Shown piece after piece: positions 25,039 to 33,567 of a stretch of 64,000 nucleotides of DNA. Made by a program: the position numbers and the translations under genes. Every line of letters begins with the position of its first letter. Within the stretch, counting starts at the first letter, position 1. The notes below the pieces were generated by a model. The model ran no database searches. It was not told the origin of the DNA and worked only from the letters and a program-made list of their open reading frames with translations. The stretch is from Treponema sp. (GTDB taxonomy: Bacteria > Spirochaetota > Spirochaetia > Treponematales > Breznakiellaceae): the NCBI GenBank assembly GCA_009781635.1, contig WQXU01000013.1:1-64000 (forward strand), read 5' to 3'.

Positions 25039-27504
25039 ATGGCGGGATTTCTGAAATTAAAAATGACAATCCGTGCAAGGATATTTATTGTAATTATTAT
25101 TACCGCAATTGTCATAACTGTATCCAGTCTTGCTGTTGGTTCACTGTTTCTGGTGCGAAGCGTCAGAGAGGCGGTAGAATCCGATATGCTGATTGCAGTT
25201 GACATCGCAGATCAGTATATAACCAAAGAAATTGATCTTATAAAGCAAAAAGCAGGCGAAGCAGCCAGGGAAATCAATCTTCTATACAGCGCCGGAGAGA
25301 GACAGGGCGTTCTTGAGAAGGTTTTTAATCTGCATTTACAGCAGTCAAAGTTTATAAGCCTTGCTGTTTTTAATTATACCGAATTGCTGGATCATTACGG
25401 CCAGTCTATGATATTACCGGAACTTTTACACGGAAATTTTATGAGAGCTGCAATGAGGGGAGATATGGCCATCTCGTCCACTATGTATTGTCCCGACGGC
25501 TCTCTTGTCATGTATATATCAGCGCCGGTTAATAATAACCAGTTTTTGGCCGTTGTTATTCCCGGCCTGTATTTTAATGAAATAATTTCCCGGCTGACTT
25601 TCCGGGAAACGGGATATCTTTTCCTTTATGATGCAGACGGGTATGTTATTTCCGATTATCAGGCAGAATTGGTGCAGCAGCGCATCAATTTTATTGACCT
25701 TGCAAAAACAGACAGTTCATATTTTGATTTGGCTGCAATAGCATCACGCGGAATTATCGGTGAACGCGGCGCCGGTATGTTCAAAATAAACGGCGTACCA
25801 AGAATGAGCGCTTTTCGTCCTGTTTCAAGCCCGAACGAAGGCTGGGTTGTGGGAATTGTGGCGCCTCTTAATGAAAGCGCGTTAAATAATATACCAGGCG
25901 GTATCATGCTGATGGGTATAATAACGCTTGTATTATGCGTAATAACCGCTTTTATTGCTACAATTATCCTGAAACGTCCGTATGAAGAAGCAGACATCCT
26001 GAGAAAATCGGCAGAGGCAATGTCAGATTCAAAATCCAATTTTATGGCGACAGTGAGCCACGAGATACGCACTCCAATGAACAGCATAATTGGTTTTTCC
26101 GAACTGGCGCTGGACAGCGAGGCTGCGCTGAAAACAAGGGACTATATAAGGAATATAAAAACTAATGCAAATTGGCTGCTGCAGATAATCAATGACATAC
26201 TTGATATATCTAAAGTTGAATCCGGAAGAATGACTGTAGAAAATATCCCGTTTGAAATGCATGAATTATTTTCAAGCTGCAGGACAATAATAATGCCAAA
26301 AGCGGTTGAAAAAGGCATAACCCTGTATTTTTATGTTGAGCCAAGCCTGGGTAAAAAACCCCTGGGCGATCCTGCAAGACTGCGCCAGGTGCTTGTAAAC
26401 CTTCTTTCCAATGCAGTTAAATTTACAAACACCGGAATGGTTAAACTTCATGCTGTACTAAAAGAGATGAATGAGAAAACCATCACTATGTACTTTGAGG
26501 TAAAGGACAGCGGTATTGGCATGACGCCAGAGCAGATTAGCATGATATTTGATCCCTTTGCGCAGGTAGAAACCGGAACAGTGCGCAGGCAAGGCGGTAC
26601 AGGGCTTGGGCTTGCGATAACAAAAAATATTATAGAGCTGATGGGCGGAAAACTTTCTGTTGACAGTTCTCCCGGCATTGGTTCAAAGTTCAGCTTTGAG
26701 CTGATATTTGACACCATTGATGTGAATGATGATGAGTTCATCGATGAAAAAATAATTATTAACGAGATTGAAAAACCTGCCTTTAACGGTGAAATTCTGC
26801 TATGCGAAGACAATCTTATGAATCAGCAGGTTATTTGCGAACATCTTGCAAGAGTGGGTTTAAAAACTGTTGTTGCAGATAATGGAAAAATCGGCCTTGA
26901 ACTGATAAAAAGAAGAGCGGACAGCGGCGAGAAGCAGTTTGATCTTGTCTTTATGGATATACATATGCCTGTTATGGACGGCCTTGAGGCGTCAGCGAAA
27001 ATCATGGAACTTAAAACAGGAGTCCCTGTTGTGGCAATGACAGCTAATATAATGTTTAACGACAGGGAAATTTACAAAAAGAGCGGTATGACTGACTGTG
27101 TCGGGAAACCCTTTACATCCCAGGAATTGTGGCGCTGCCTTATGAAATACCTTATTCCCATGAGCAAGACTAAAGAGCATAAATATATGCAGCTTGAAGC
27201 GGATATGGAATTCCAGAAAAACCTTCAGACTTTATTTGTAAAATTAAATAAAGACAAATATGATGAAATAACTGCCGCAATGGAAGAGGGCGATCTGGCG
27301 CTGGCGCAAAGGATGGCGCATACATTAAAGGGAAATGCAGGGCAAATTGGAAAAATTATACTTCAAAAAGCTGCCGCTGATATAGAATACCAGCTAAAAA
27401 GCGGAAAAAATACAGTAACCGGAGAACAATTAATAATTCTTAAAACCGAGCTTGAAATGGTGCTGAATGAATTCTCTCAGGATATCAAACATAAAGGATG
27501 GTAG
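25039..27504 (+). CDS. Membrane hybrid histidine kinase with Cache sensor, REC and Hpt
   Basis: 821 residues. Membrane segment (~12-38); periplasmic Cache-type sensor (~40-280, with the ligand-domain-like FRETGYLFLYDADGYVIS and MSAFRPVSSPNEGWVVG); second membrane segment (~285-310); HisKA with VSHEIRTPMNSI (His341); HATPase with GGTGLGLAI; receiver domain (Asp640 in FMDIHMPVMDG); and a C-terminal Hpt domain with MAHTLKGNAG (His761). This is a full phosphorelay in one chain, probably sensing a small metabolite outside the membrane. The REC-GGDEF gene begins three bases downstream and is the likely final phospho-acceptor, so an external signal would set cyclic di-GMP. Confidence 0.93.
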   Translation: MAGFLKLKMTIRARIFIVIIITAIVITVSSLAVGSLFLVRSVREAVESDMLIAVDIADQYITKEIDLIKQKAGEAAREINLLYSAGERQGVLEKVFNLHLQQSKFISLAVFNYTELLDHYGQSMILPELLHGNFMRAAMRGDMAISSTMYCPDGSLVMYISAPVNNNQFLAVVIPGLYFNEIISRLTFRETGYLFLYDADGYVISDYQAELVQQRINFIDLAKTDSSYFDLAAIASRGIIGERGAGMFKINGVPRMSAFRPVSSPNEGWVVGIVAPLNESALNNIPGGIMLMGIITLVLCVITAFIATIILKRPYEEADILRKSAEAMSDSKSNFMATVSHEIRTPMNSIIGFSELALDSEAALKTRDYIRNIKTNANWLLQIINDILDISKVESGRMTVENIPFEMHELFSSCRTIIMPKAVEKGITLYFYVEPSLGKKPLGDPARLRQVLVNLLSNAVKFTNTGMVKLHAVLKEMNEKTITMYFEVKDSGIGMTPEQISMIFDPFAQVETGTVRRQGGTGLGLAITKNIIELMGGKLSVDSSPGIGSKFSFELIFDTIDVNDDEFIDEKIIINEIEKPAFNGEILLCEDNLMNQQVICEHLARVGLKTVVADNGKIGLELIKRRADSGEKQFDLVFMDIHMPVMDGLEASAKIMELKTGVPVVAMTANIMFNDREIYKKSGMTDCVGKPFTSQELWRCLMKYLIPMSKTKEHKYMQLEADMEFQKNLQTLFVKLNKDKYDEITAAMEEGDLALAQRMAHTLKGNAGQIGKIILQKAAADIEYQLKSGKNTVTGEQLIILKTELEMVLNEFSQDIKHKGW

Positions 27505-27507
27505 GAA

Positions 27508-28425
27508 ATGGAGGTAAAAAAGAATTCTCTGCTTATTGTAGATGATGAAAATTCAAATCTTAAGGTACTTACATACATACTCGGTCAGGATTATACAATT
27601 TATACATCTTCAAACGGAGCAAATGCAATTGAAAAAGCAAGAGAGTATGTTCCGGATCTTATTTTGCTGGATATTTTAATGCCTGGTATGGATGGATACC
27701 AGACGCTTTCTGAAATAAAGAAGTGCAATATAGTTAAGAAAACACCCGTTATTTTTATTACAGGGCTGGACAGCGATGAAGACGAAGAAAAAGGCCTGTC
27801 TCTTGATTCCGCCGATTATATAACAAAGCCCTTTAATCCGACAATTGTCAAGTTAAGGGTTCGCAACCAGATTCAGATTGTAAACCAGTTGCGTACAATT
27901 GAAAAACTAATAATGATTGATCAGTTGACAAACATTCCAAACAGGCGCTGTTTTGATGACAGGTTAAAAATGGAATGGAAACAGGCAATTAGGGAGAACA
28001 CGCCAATCAGCCTGCTGGTGATGGATTTGGATAAATTTAAAAATATAAATGACACTTACGGACATCTGCAGGGTGATATTGTGCTGCAAACGGTTGCAGA
28101 AGTTTTTTCTCATTCTTTTAAACGTCCGGGGGATTTTGTAGCCAGATGGGGAGGCGAGGAATTTGTTGTTCTTATGCCGAATACGCAAATGGAAGGAGCT
28201 GTTGAAGTAGCCGAAAAAATCCGCAGTGATGTGGAAAGCAGGGTTATGCCAAGCCTTGATCATTCCAGAATAACAATAACAATCAGTATCGGCGTTAATT
28301 CAATTGTGCCGACTCTGGACTGTCTGGTTGATTCATTCATTTCCAATGCGGACAAAGCGCTTTACAACGCAAAACAAACCGGCAGGAATAAGGTTGTTTG
28401 TTATAATAAAGATTTAATTAAATGA
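27508..28425 (+). CDS. Response regulator diguanylate cyclase (REC-GGDEF)
   Basis: 305 residues. An N-terminal receiver domain (phospho-acceptor Asp55 in LLDILMPGMDG) is joined by a helix to a GGDEF domain with the active-site motif GGEEF (215-219) and the product-inhibition site RPGD (206-209) five residues before it, as in PleD-type enzymes. It should make cyclic di-GMP when phosphorylated and be feedback-inhibited. It lies three bases after the Hpt-containing hybrid kinase. Its stop codon overlaps the first arm of an inverted repeat. PilZ protein 33568 is a possible effector in the same window. Confidence 0.94.
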   Translation: MEVKKNSLLIVDDENSNLKVLTYILGQDYTIYTSSNGANAIEKAREYVPDLILLDILMPGMDGYQTLSEIKKCNIVKKTPVIFITGLDSDEDEEKGLSLDSADYITKPFNPTIVKLRVRNQIQIVNQLRTIEKLIMIDQLTNIPNRRCFDDRLKMEWKQAIRENTPISLLVMDLDKFKNINDTYGHLQGDIVLQTVAEVFSHSFKRPGDFVARWGGEEFVVLMPNTQMEGAVEVAEKIRSDVESRVMPSLDHSRITITISIGVNSIVPTLDCLVDSFISNADKALYNAKQTGRNKVVCYNKDLIK

Positions 28426-28484
28426 GCCTCCGCGGGGCAAACCCCACGTATCTTAAGAGTCGAGATGTAACAAAGCGGAGGCTC
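28424..28484 (+). repeat. Inverted repeat 1: 10-bp perfect arms with nested hairpin
   Basis: GAGCCTCCGC (28424-28433) and GCGGAGGCTC (28475-28484) pair perfectly. Just inside the left arm GGGG-CAAA-CCCC makes a second hairpin (28434-28445). No T-run follows on either strand, so it does not look like a standard terminator. Confidence 0.8.
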
Positions 28485-28508
28485 GTTCGTAAGGAAATTT
28501 ATTATACC

Positions 28509-28583
28509 GTCTGGTTTAATACCAAATATTCCAAAACTGAATGTAATTAGAGCCGCAGCAAGCCGCGGGGTATTAAACCAGAC
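28509..28583 (+). repeat. Inverted repeat 2: 15-bp perfect arms
   Basis: GTCTGGTTTAATACC (28509-28523) and GGTATTAAACCAGAC (28569-28583) are exact reverse complements around a 45-base loop that includes AGCCGCAGCAAGCCGCGG. No direct target duplication is obvious at its ends and no T-run follows. Confidence 0.85.
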
Positions 28584-28701
28584 TTTCGAATAAAATTTTA
28601 AAAACCTCGTTAAATGGCTTCCTTAAGAAAGTACAAAATTCTGTATGTTTTTGCAGTCTTTTCCGGCCGGAAACAGGCTGCTTTAGGCATGCGCTTCTAT
28701 T

Positions 28702-28709
28702 GCCGATAA
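28702..28709 (+). promoter_or_regulatory. Sigma-28 (FliA)-type -10 element for flgF-flgG
   Basis: GCCGATAA is an exact match to the spirochaetal sigma-28 -10 consensus. The -35 is poor: around 15 bases upstream the sequence is CTTTAG rather than TAAA. Its position ~55 bases before a flagellar operon supports it. Confidence 0.55.
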
Positions 28710-28765
28710 TGAAGCATGAACCTCACCCGGAACGGAGTGAGACCTAGCATAAGGAGGTCACCCTC

Positions 28766-29617
28766 GTGATCAGAGGATGGTATACAGGCGCCAGCGGAAT
28801 GAGGGCGCAGCAATGGCGGCTTGATGCTGTAGCAAACAATTTGGCCAATGTGGACACAGACGGCTACAAAAGGGATGTTGCGTCTTTTAAGGCATTCCCA
28901 GAAATGCTGCTGCGGCGAACTGACGATGACGGAGTTTATAAGCATCCCTTTGGTTCTGCGGACGCTGCGCCTATTATTGGAAAGCTTGGAACAGGCGTGG
29001 AATTAAACGAATTATTTACAAGTTTCACCCAGGGCGCGCCGAAAGAGACAACAAGCGACTTTGATCTCATGCTTGAAGGAAGAGGTTTTTTTGCAGTCGC
29101 AACTCCTTACGGGGAGCGTTATACAAGAAACGGTTCATTTATACTTGGCAAGGAAGGATATCTTCTTACAAAAGAGGGGTTCCCGGTTCTTGGCGAAAAC
29201 GGCCCTGTCAATGTAAAAGCAAATAATTTTAAAGTCGACGCTGACGGCAGAATATGGATAAATGCTGCGTATCAGGATGATCCGGAGTTAATGGTAGGAA
29301 GGGAAGCGAATCTCTGGGAAGATCCGGTCCTTCTTGATGTTTTAAGAATAGTAGAGTTTGAGCTTGATCGTTATCTGGAAAAACAGGGTTCCAGCCTTTA
29401 CCGCGAAAGCCATACATCAGGCCCTGCGATAAGCATGGCAGGCGAGATGCGTCCAAAAGTTCTACAGGGTTTTCTTGAATCCTCCAATGTTGATCCTGTA
29501 GTGGAAATGGTTCAGATGATCGAAGTGAACCGCGCTTATGAGGCAAACCAGAAAGTGATCCAGACAGAAGAGGCAATGCTTGGCACCTTGATTAATCAGG
29601 TAGCTAAATTCGGTTAA
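28766..29617 (+). CDS. flgF: Flagellar basal-body rod protein FlgF/FlgG family (proximal copy)
   Basis: 283 residues. The start carries the Flg_bb_rod motif (NNLANVDTDGYKRD, ~20-35), and the C-terminal flg_bbr_C motif (SNVDPVVEMVQMIEVNRAYEANQK) forms the coiled-coil packing helix. GTG 28766 is the start, with AAGGAGG eight bases upstream. It builds the rod that crosses the periplasm and carries the periplasmic flagellum. Spirochaetes have two adjacent FlgG-like genes, often named flgG-1/flgG-2 or flgF/flgG; this first, more divergent copy fits FlgF. It is followed 19 bases later by FlgG. Confidence 0.92.
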   Translation: MIRGWYTGASGMRAQQWRLDAVANNLANVDTDGYKRDVASFKAFPEMLLRRTDDDGVYKHPFGSADAAPIIGKLGTGVELNELFTSFTQGAPKETTSDFDLMLEGRGFFAVATPYGERYTRNGSFILGKEGYLLTKEGFPVLGENGPVNVKANNFKVDADGRIWINAAYQDDPELMVGREANLWEDPVLLDVLRIVEFELDRYLEKQGSSLYRESHTSGPAISMAGEMRPKVLQGFLESSNVDPVVEMVQMIEVNRAYEANQKVIQTEEAMLGTLINQVAKFG

Positions 29618-29636
29618 TAATATACAGGAGAGATAA

Positions 29637-30437
29637 ATGGTAAGGAGTTTATGGACAGGCGCAGCCGGAATGATTGGGCAGCAGGCTAATATCGATACAA
29701 TTTCCAATAACCTTGCAAATGTAAATACGCACGGTTACAAAAAACAGCGTGCTGATTTTGAAGATCTGATTTATCAAACCATAAAGACGGCGGGCACTCC
29801 TGCTACAGAGGACACTGTTGTTCCTGTCGGCATTCAAATGGGTCATGGCGTCAAGCTTGCGGATACCCAGCGTGTTTTTTCACAGGGAGCGCTTCAGGCT
29901 ACCGGTGTGGGAACTGATATTGCAATTGCCGGGGAAGGTTTTTTCAGAATACAGATGTATGACGGCTCTCAAGCCTATACGCGTAACGGCAATTTTAAGG
30001 TTGATTCTGACGGGCGTATGGTTACAAGCAACGGCTACTGGCTTCTGCCTGATATAATTATGCCTGAATTGTTTCTGCCCGAAACCATCAATATAACCAA
30101 AGACGGCAGGGTAAGCGTTCAGATTCCGCGTGACGGCGAGCTTGTCGAAGTTGATGTAGGCAGAATCGAACTGTACCGTTTTCCGAATCCGGTCGGCCTT
30201 ACAGCGATAGGTGAAAATTTGTTCAAGATAACCCAGGCCTCAGGGGAAGCCATTCCGGGTACGCCGGGTTATGAGGGGATGGGCTCTCTTGAGCATAAAT
30301 TCCTTGAAATGTCAAACGTTGCTGTTGTACAGGAAATGGTTAACCTTATTATCGCACAGCGCGCTTATGAGTTTAATTCACGTACTATACAGACAAGCGA
30401 CAGTATGCTTGGCACAGCGACAACGTTAAAGAGGTAA
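29637..30437 (+). CDS. flgG: Flagellar distal rod protein FlgG
   Basis: 266 residues, the usual FlgG length. N-terminal SLWTGAAGMIGQQANIDTIS and NNLANVNTHGYKKQ, central FlgG-type domain with FFRIQMYDGSQAYTRNG, and C-terminal EMVNLIIAQRAYEFNSRTIQ are all canonical. It forms the distal rod between proximal rod and hook. An AGGAGAG Shine-Dalgarno precedes the ATG. It is the middle gene of flgF-flgG-flgJ-like, and the next gene begins four bases after its stop. Confidence 0.95.
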   Translation: MVRSLWTGAAGMIGQQANIDTISNNLANVNTHGYKKQRADFEDLIYQTIKTAGTPATEDTVVPVGIQMGHGVKLADTQRVFSQGALQATGVGTDIAIAGEGFFRIQMYDGSQAYTRNGNFKVDSDGRMVTSNGYWLLPDIIMPELFLPETINITKDGRVSVQIPRDGELVEVDVGRIELYRFPNPVGLTAIGENLFKITQASGEAIPGTPGYEGMGSLEHKFLEMSNVAVVQEMVNLIIAQRAYEFNSRTIQTSDSMLGTATTLKR

Positions 30438-30441
30438 TTAA

Positions 30442-30840
30442 ATGGACATAGCCGGATTTGGATTGCAAAACCCCGGGTTAATGCACATGGATAATATTCG
30501 CATGAACTCAAGTCCGGCTGTTCACAGCCCTAATGATTTTGCAGAAGTGCTGAAGAGAGCTTCAGCGTCGTCTGCAAATACTGCCCAGATGCGTCCTGAA
30601 GAAGCGCCGGTTGATAAAAACGACAAGCTATACCAGCTCTGTCTTGAGCTTGAAACATTCTTAATTAAAAATCTTTTAACCAGCATGAGAAATACTGTGC
30701 AAAAATCCGGTCTTATAGAAGAAGGCTTCGCCGGAAAAATGTATGAAGATATGCTCTACGAAGAATATGCCAAGGATTTTACAAAGAATGCAGGTTTTGG
30801 TCTTGCAGAACAGGCATTCAGGCAGTTAAAAAGGCTATAA
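30442..30840 (+). CDS. flgJ: Rod-binding protein (FlgJ N-terminal domain)
   Basis: 132 residues. The C-terminal two thirds match the rod-binding domain of FlgJ (LCLELETFLIKNLLTSMRNT ... GKMYEDMLYEEYAKDF), and the first ~55 residues are a disordered Ser/Asn-rich leader. The muramidase half of enterobacterial FlgJ is missing, as usual outside the Proteobacteria, so wall cutting must come from another enzyme (RlpA is one candidate in this window). It follows flgG by four bases and probably caps the growing rod. Confidence 0.88.
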   Translation: MDIAGFGLQNPGLMHMDNIRMNSSPAVHSPNDFAEVLKRASASSANTAQMRPEEAPVDKNDKLYQLCLELETFLIKNLLTSMRNTVQKSGLIEEGFAGKMYEDMLYEEYAKDFTKNAGFGLAEQAFRQLKRL

Positions 30841-30900
30841 CTCATCCGGGACAGAAAGCTGCCCAGGGTTTTTAATGCTACATAAAGTGCTAAAAACTTC

Positions 30901-30906
30901 GATAAT
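30901..30906 (+). promoter_or_regulatory. Possible -10 box of the cyclase-like gene
   Basis: GATAAT (5/6) ends six bases before ATG 30913, the leaderless distance. No convincing -35 is found, and TTCGATAA here also resembles the sigma-28 -10 (6/8). Confidence 0.35.
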
Positions 30907-30912
30907 ATTAGT

Positions 30913-32826
30913 ATGAGTTCAAAACGCAAACAGCATGATAATGAAAAAATAAGTTTTTCCATTGGCGCCAAGTTAATAATTATTATTTCGGTTATTGTAA
31001 TTCTTTCCCTTGGTTCAATTACCGCTCTTGTTTACTGGCTGGGACAGGCGGATCTGCAAATTTCTGCGGAGGAAAATAACATTGAAATGAATCGCCGCTC
31101 TGCTGCGGAAGCTGAAACTCTGCTTGCTTCGATGCGTGCCAGTTCAAGGTTTTTAATTCAAACTGCCGTTTCCCAGGGCAGGGAATCGATAAATTTTTTC
31201 TGGACAGAAAATCCGCAGATCGCATCTGTCTTCTTTATTATTCCCGGCAGACAGGAACAATTGCTTGTTAATGATAATTTTTTTGTTTCGCGCGAAATTG
31301 ACAGAACTCTTGCCGCTTCATTTTTTAATAATCACAGAGCGGCTCTGGAACGCGCTGTGCGCGGAGAAACAGTCCTTAAAAACGCGGCGCCTCATTTTTC
31401 AGAGCCTATGCAGGCTCTTTTTTTCCCCTGGCAGAATGGGGGAGCGGGAGCTGTTCTGTTTTCATCCGAAACCCTGAATCAGAATTTTAGCTTTGGATTG
31501 AATCGATCTTATATGATAAACACGGAAGGGGAAGTGCTTTCTCATTCCGATTATGAAATTATAAGGAATGGTAAAAATATCGCTGACCTGGATTTTATCC
31601 GCACCATTCTTGCCGGTTCCGAGCGAAGCAGGCAGATGCTTTTAGAAACAGATTTTGGCATTACTCCGTCACAGCCCTGCTTTACAGGAGTAATTCAGGA
31701 ATTATTGGACAGAGTCACGTATTATCTTGCAAGCATGGGTTATACCTATGAGAAAAAAAACCGCCAGTATATTGCATATACCAAACTGAACGCCATGGGA
31801 GCTGTTGTAATAACAAGCGTTGAGTATGACAAAATATTTGAAGGGATTACCGCGGCTGCACGGCGGAATATCTGTCTTACGATAGTTTTTTTAATTATTT
31901 CAATTATTTTCATCTGGTCTTTTTCAAAGACAATTTCCAGTCCGTTAAAAAAACTTTCATCTGCCGCGCGGCAGATTGAAGCCGGCGATTTTAAACCGGA
32001 TGTGCATTCCAAAAGCCGTGATGAGACCGGTGTACTTGCTTCCAATTTCCAAAAGATGTGTTCGGCGCTGCGTGTTTTCGGTACGTTTGCGGACAGGAAG
32101 ATTGCTGTAAAAGCTATGCGCGGCGAAATTGAACCGGACGGTTTACAAAAGCACGGAACTGTTTTCTATTCGGGCATTCACGACTTTGCCGTTAAATCGG
32201 AAGCCTTTGCAAGGTTTTTCGGAGCGGAAGCTTCCGGTAAAATTATTCAATGGCTTAATAATTATTTTACCCGGATGGCTGAATGCGTGGAAAAAACAGA
32301 CGGCATAGTTGATAAATTTATAGGGGATAAGCTTATGGCTCATTGGGGAGCCGCATATACCGCAGGAAGCCCGCGCAAGGATGCGTTCAATTGCATCAAG
32401 GCAGCCTTGATGATGCGTAAAGCGCTTTACTATATGAACAAGGAACGCAGAACAGGGGATCCGGCAAATCCGGTAATCCGTATTGGATGCGGTATAAACT
32501 CAGGTCTTGTTACAGCAGGCCAGCTTGGCAGTGATAAGCGTATGGAGTATACAGTTATCGGCGATCCTGTTGATCTTGCTTTGCGGATAGAGGAGCTGAC
32601 TAAATCTCTTTGCGCGGATATTTTAATTTCCGAAAATACCTGGAAGCTTACCGGAGATAAATTCTTGACTGAAGAAATGCATGCTGTAACAGTCAGGGGG
32701 ATGGCAAAGCCTGTGCGTATTTTCGCTGTTATTAATTTTTCCGGTGAGATAAAAGGGCCTCAAAGCCTTGATGATGTGCGCAGCCTTCTTGGCATGGAAC
32801 AGCCGGAACTGGAAGAGATTGGTTAA
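30913..32826 (+). CDS. Membrane class III nucleotidyl cyclase-like protein with altered active site
   Basis: 637 residues. Membrane segment (~18-42), a large periplasmic sensor region (~45-315), a second membrane segment (~318-338), a HAMP-like linker (~340-395) and a class III cyclase homology domain (~410-600). Lys468 and Asp472 in VDKFIGDKLMAHWG are kept, the first suggesting ATP as substrate. But the first metal Asp of the FxDI motif is Gly421 (FYSGIHDF), and the transition-state Asn of VNxAxR is Asp554 (PVDLALRIE). The enzyme may be slow, use an altered metal site, or act as a receptor that only binds. It follows the flagellar rod genes after 72 bases. Confidence 0.85.
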   Translation: MSSKRKQHDNEKISFSIGAKLIIIISVIVILSLGSITALVYWLGQADLQISAEENNIEMNRRSAAEAETLLASMRASSRFLIQTAVSQGRESINFFWTENPQIASVFFIIPGRQEQLLVNDNFFVSREIDRTLAASFFNNHRAALERAVRGETVLKNAAPHFSEPMQALFFPWQNGGAGAVLFSSETLNQNFSFGLNRSYMINTEGEVLSHSDYEIIRNGKNIADLDFIRTILAGSERSRQMLLETDFGITPSQPCFTGVIQELLDRVTYYLASMGYTYEKKNRQYIAYTKLNAMGAVVITSVEYDKIFEGITAAARRNICLTIVFLIISIIFIWSFSKTISSPLKKLSSAARQIEAGDFKPDVHSKSRDETGVLASNFQKMCSALRVFGTFADRKIAVKAMRGEIEPDGLQKHGTVFYSGIHDFAVKSEAFARFFGAEASGKIIQWLNNYFTRMAECVEKTDGIVDKFIGDKLMAHWGAAYTAGSPRKDAFNCIKAALMMRKALYYMNKERRTGDPANPVIRIGCGINSGLVTAGQLGSDKRMEYTVIGDPVDLALRIEELTKSLCADILISENTWKLTGDKFLTEEMHAVTVRGMAKPVRIFAVINFSGEIKGPQSLDDVRSLLGMEQPELEEIG

Positions 32827-32866
32827 ATACAGACTATGTAAAGCATAAAACAGGTTAAAGCGCTTG

Positions 32867-33505
32867 TTAGTTTATTATTGCATTTATTATATAGACAGTA
32901 ATGTTATATAAAGCATGAGCGACCGCTATCCCGTGAAGGGAATTGTACCGCAGGAAAATAAAACCAAGGATTGTTCCGCATAGGGCTGCGTTTAAAAACC
33001 CCCAGGGGCCTTCGTTGATATGGCAGATCGAAAACAGCGCCACTGACAATACCAGCGCCGATGATGCGTTTAAGTTTAATTCCTGCCTTCTTGATAACAG
33101 GTAGAACCGGAAAAAACTCTCTTCAAGGTAGGCTGCGAAGATGCAGACAAAGCAAAGCACTATCCAGTCCGCTGCCGAGACCGGTGAGTAAAATACCGCC
33201 TGCGCAGAAGCTCCTGTAAAATACGCCGATACAAATGTTATTGCAAAACCTGTTAATAAAAGACATGGCAGTGCAATTAAACCTGAAACAATGTCCTTTT
33301 TCCCGGGTCTTATAATCCTGTATTCCAGCTTCCATGTTTTGAATAATATGTACCAAATTAGCGCAAGAGACGGTATCAGATGAAAAAAAAGTTTTAAAAT
33401 TTCAGCCGCTGCGGAGAAGCCTGCTGTTCCGCCGGCAAACCTGGCTGCCGGGCCGGAAAAAAACAGGAGAATATAAAGGATTGCGGATTCTATATATATA
33501 CCCAT
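32867..33505 (-). CDS. CPBP family intramembrane metalloprotease
   Basis: 212 residues, six to eight hydrophobic segments. The CAAX protease/bacteriocin-processing (ABI) motifs are complete: EExxxR at 128-133 (LEESFFRFYLL), FxxxH with His162 (LFSICHI) and HxxxN with His197/Asn201 (AHALYNI). Such enzymes cleave substrates inside the membrane; no substrate can be named here. It is the only minus-strand gene between two plus-strand operons. A perfect TATAAT lies on its strand at 33525-33520, giving a leader of about eight bases and no Shine-Dalgarno. Confidence 0.88.
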   Translation of the reverse strand: MGIYIESAILYILLFFSGPAARFAGGTAGFSAAAEILKLFFHLIPSLALIWYILFKTWKLEYRIIRPGKKDIVSGLIALPCLLLTGFAITFVSAYFTGASAQAVFYSPVSAADWIVLCFVCIFAAYLEESFFRFYLLSRRQELNLNASSALVLSVALFSICHINEGPWGFLNAALCGTILGFIFLRYNSLHGIAVAHALYNITVYIINAIIN

Positions 33506-33567
33506 ATTTTTATTTTTGTATTATAATGGAAAATATAAAATTAATCATTATGTTATGAGGTAGGATA

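Larger units (their letters stand above)
28426..28765 (+). other. 340-bp structured intergenic region before the flagellar rod genes
   Basis: No credible gene is seen. The region holds two long perfect inverted repeats (listed separately), an AT-rich middle part near 28585-28600, a spirochaetal sigma-28 -10 match (28702-28709), and a strong Shine-Dalgarno for the next gene. The inverted repeats suggest a folded leader, a small RNA or a small non-autonomous element. Confidence 0.6.

Noticed and set aside
28424-28484. Terminator of the REC-GGDEF gene
   Set aside because: The stem is strong but no T-run follows on either strand.
28424-28583. Integron attC site or CRISPR remnant
   Set aside because: The arms do not show the attC core (GTTRRRY) at the expected place, there is no cassette or integrase, and there are no spaced direct repeats.
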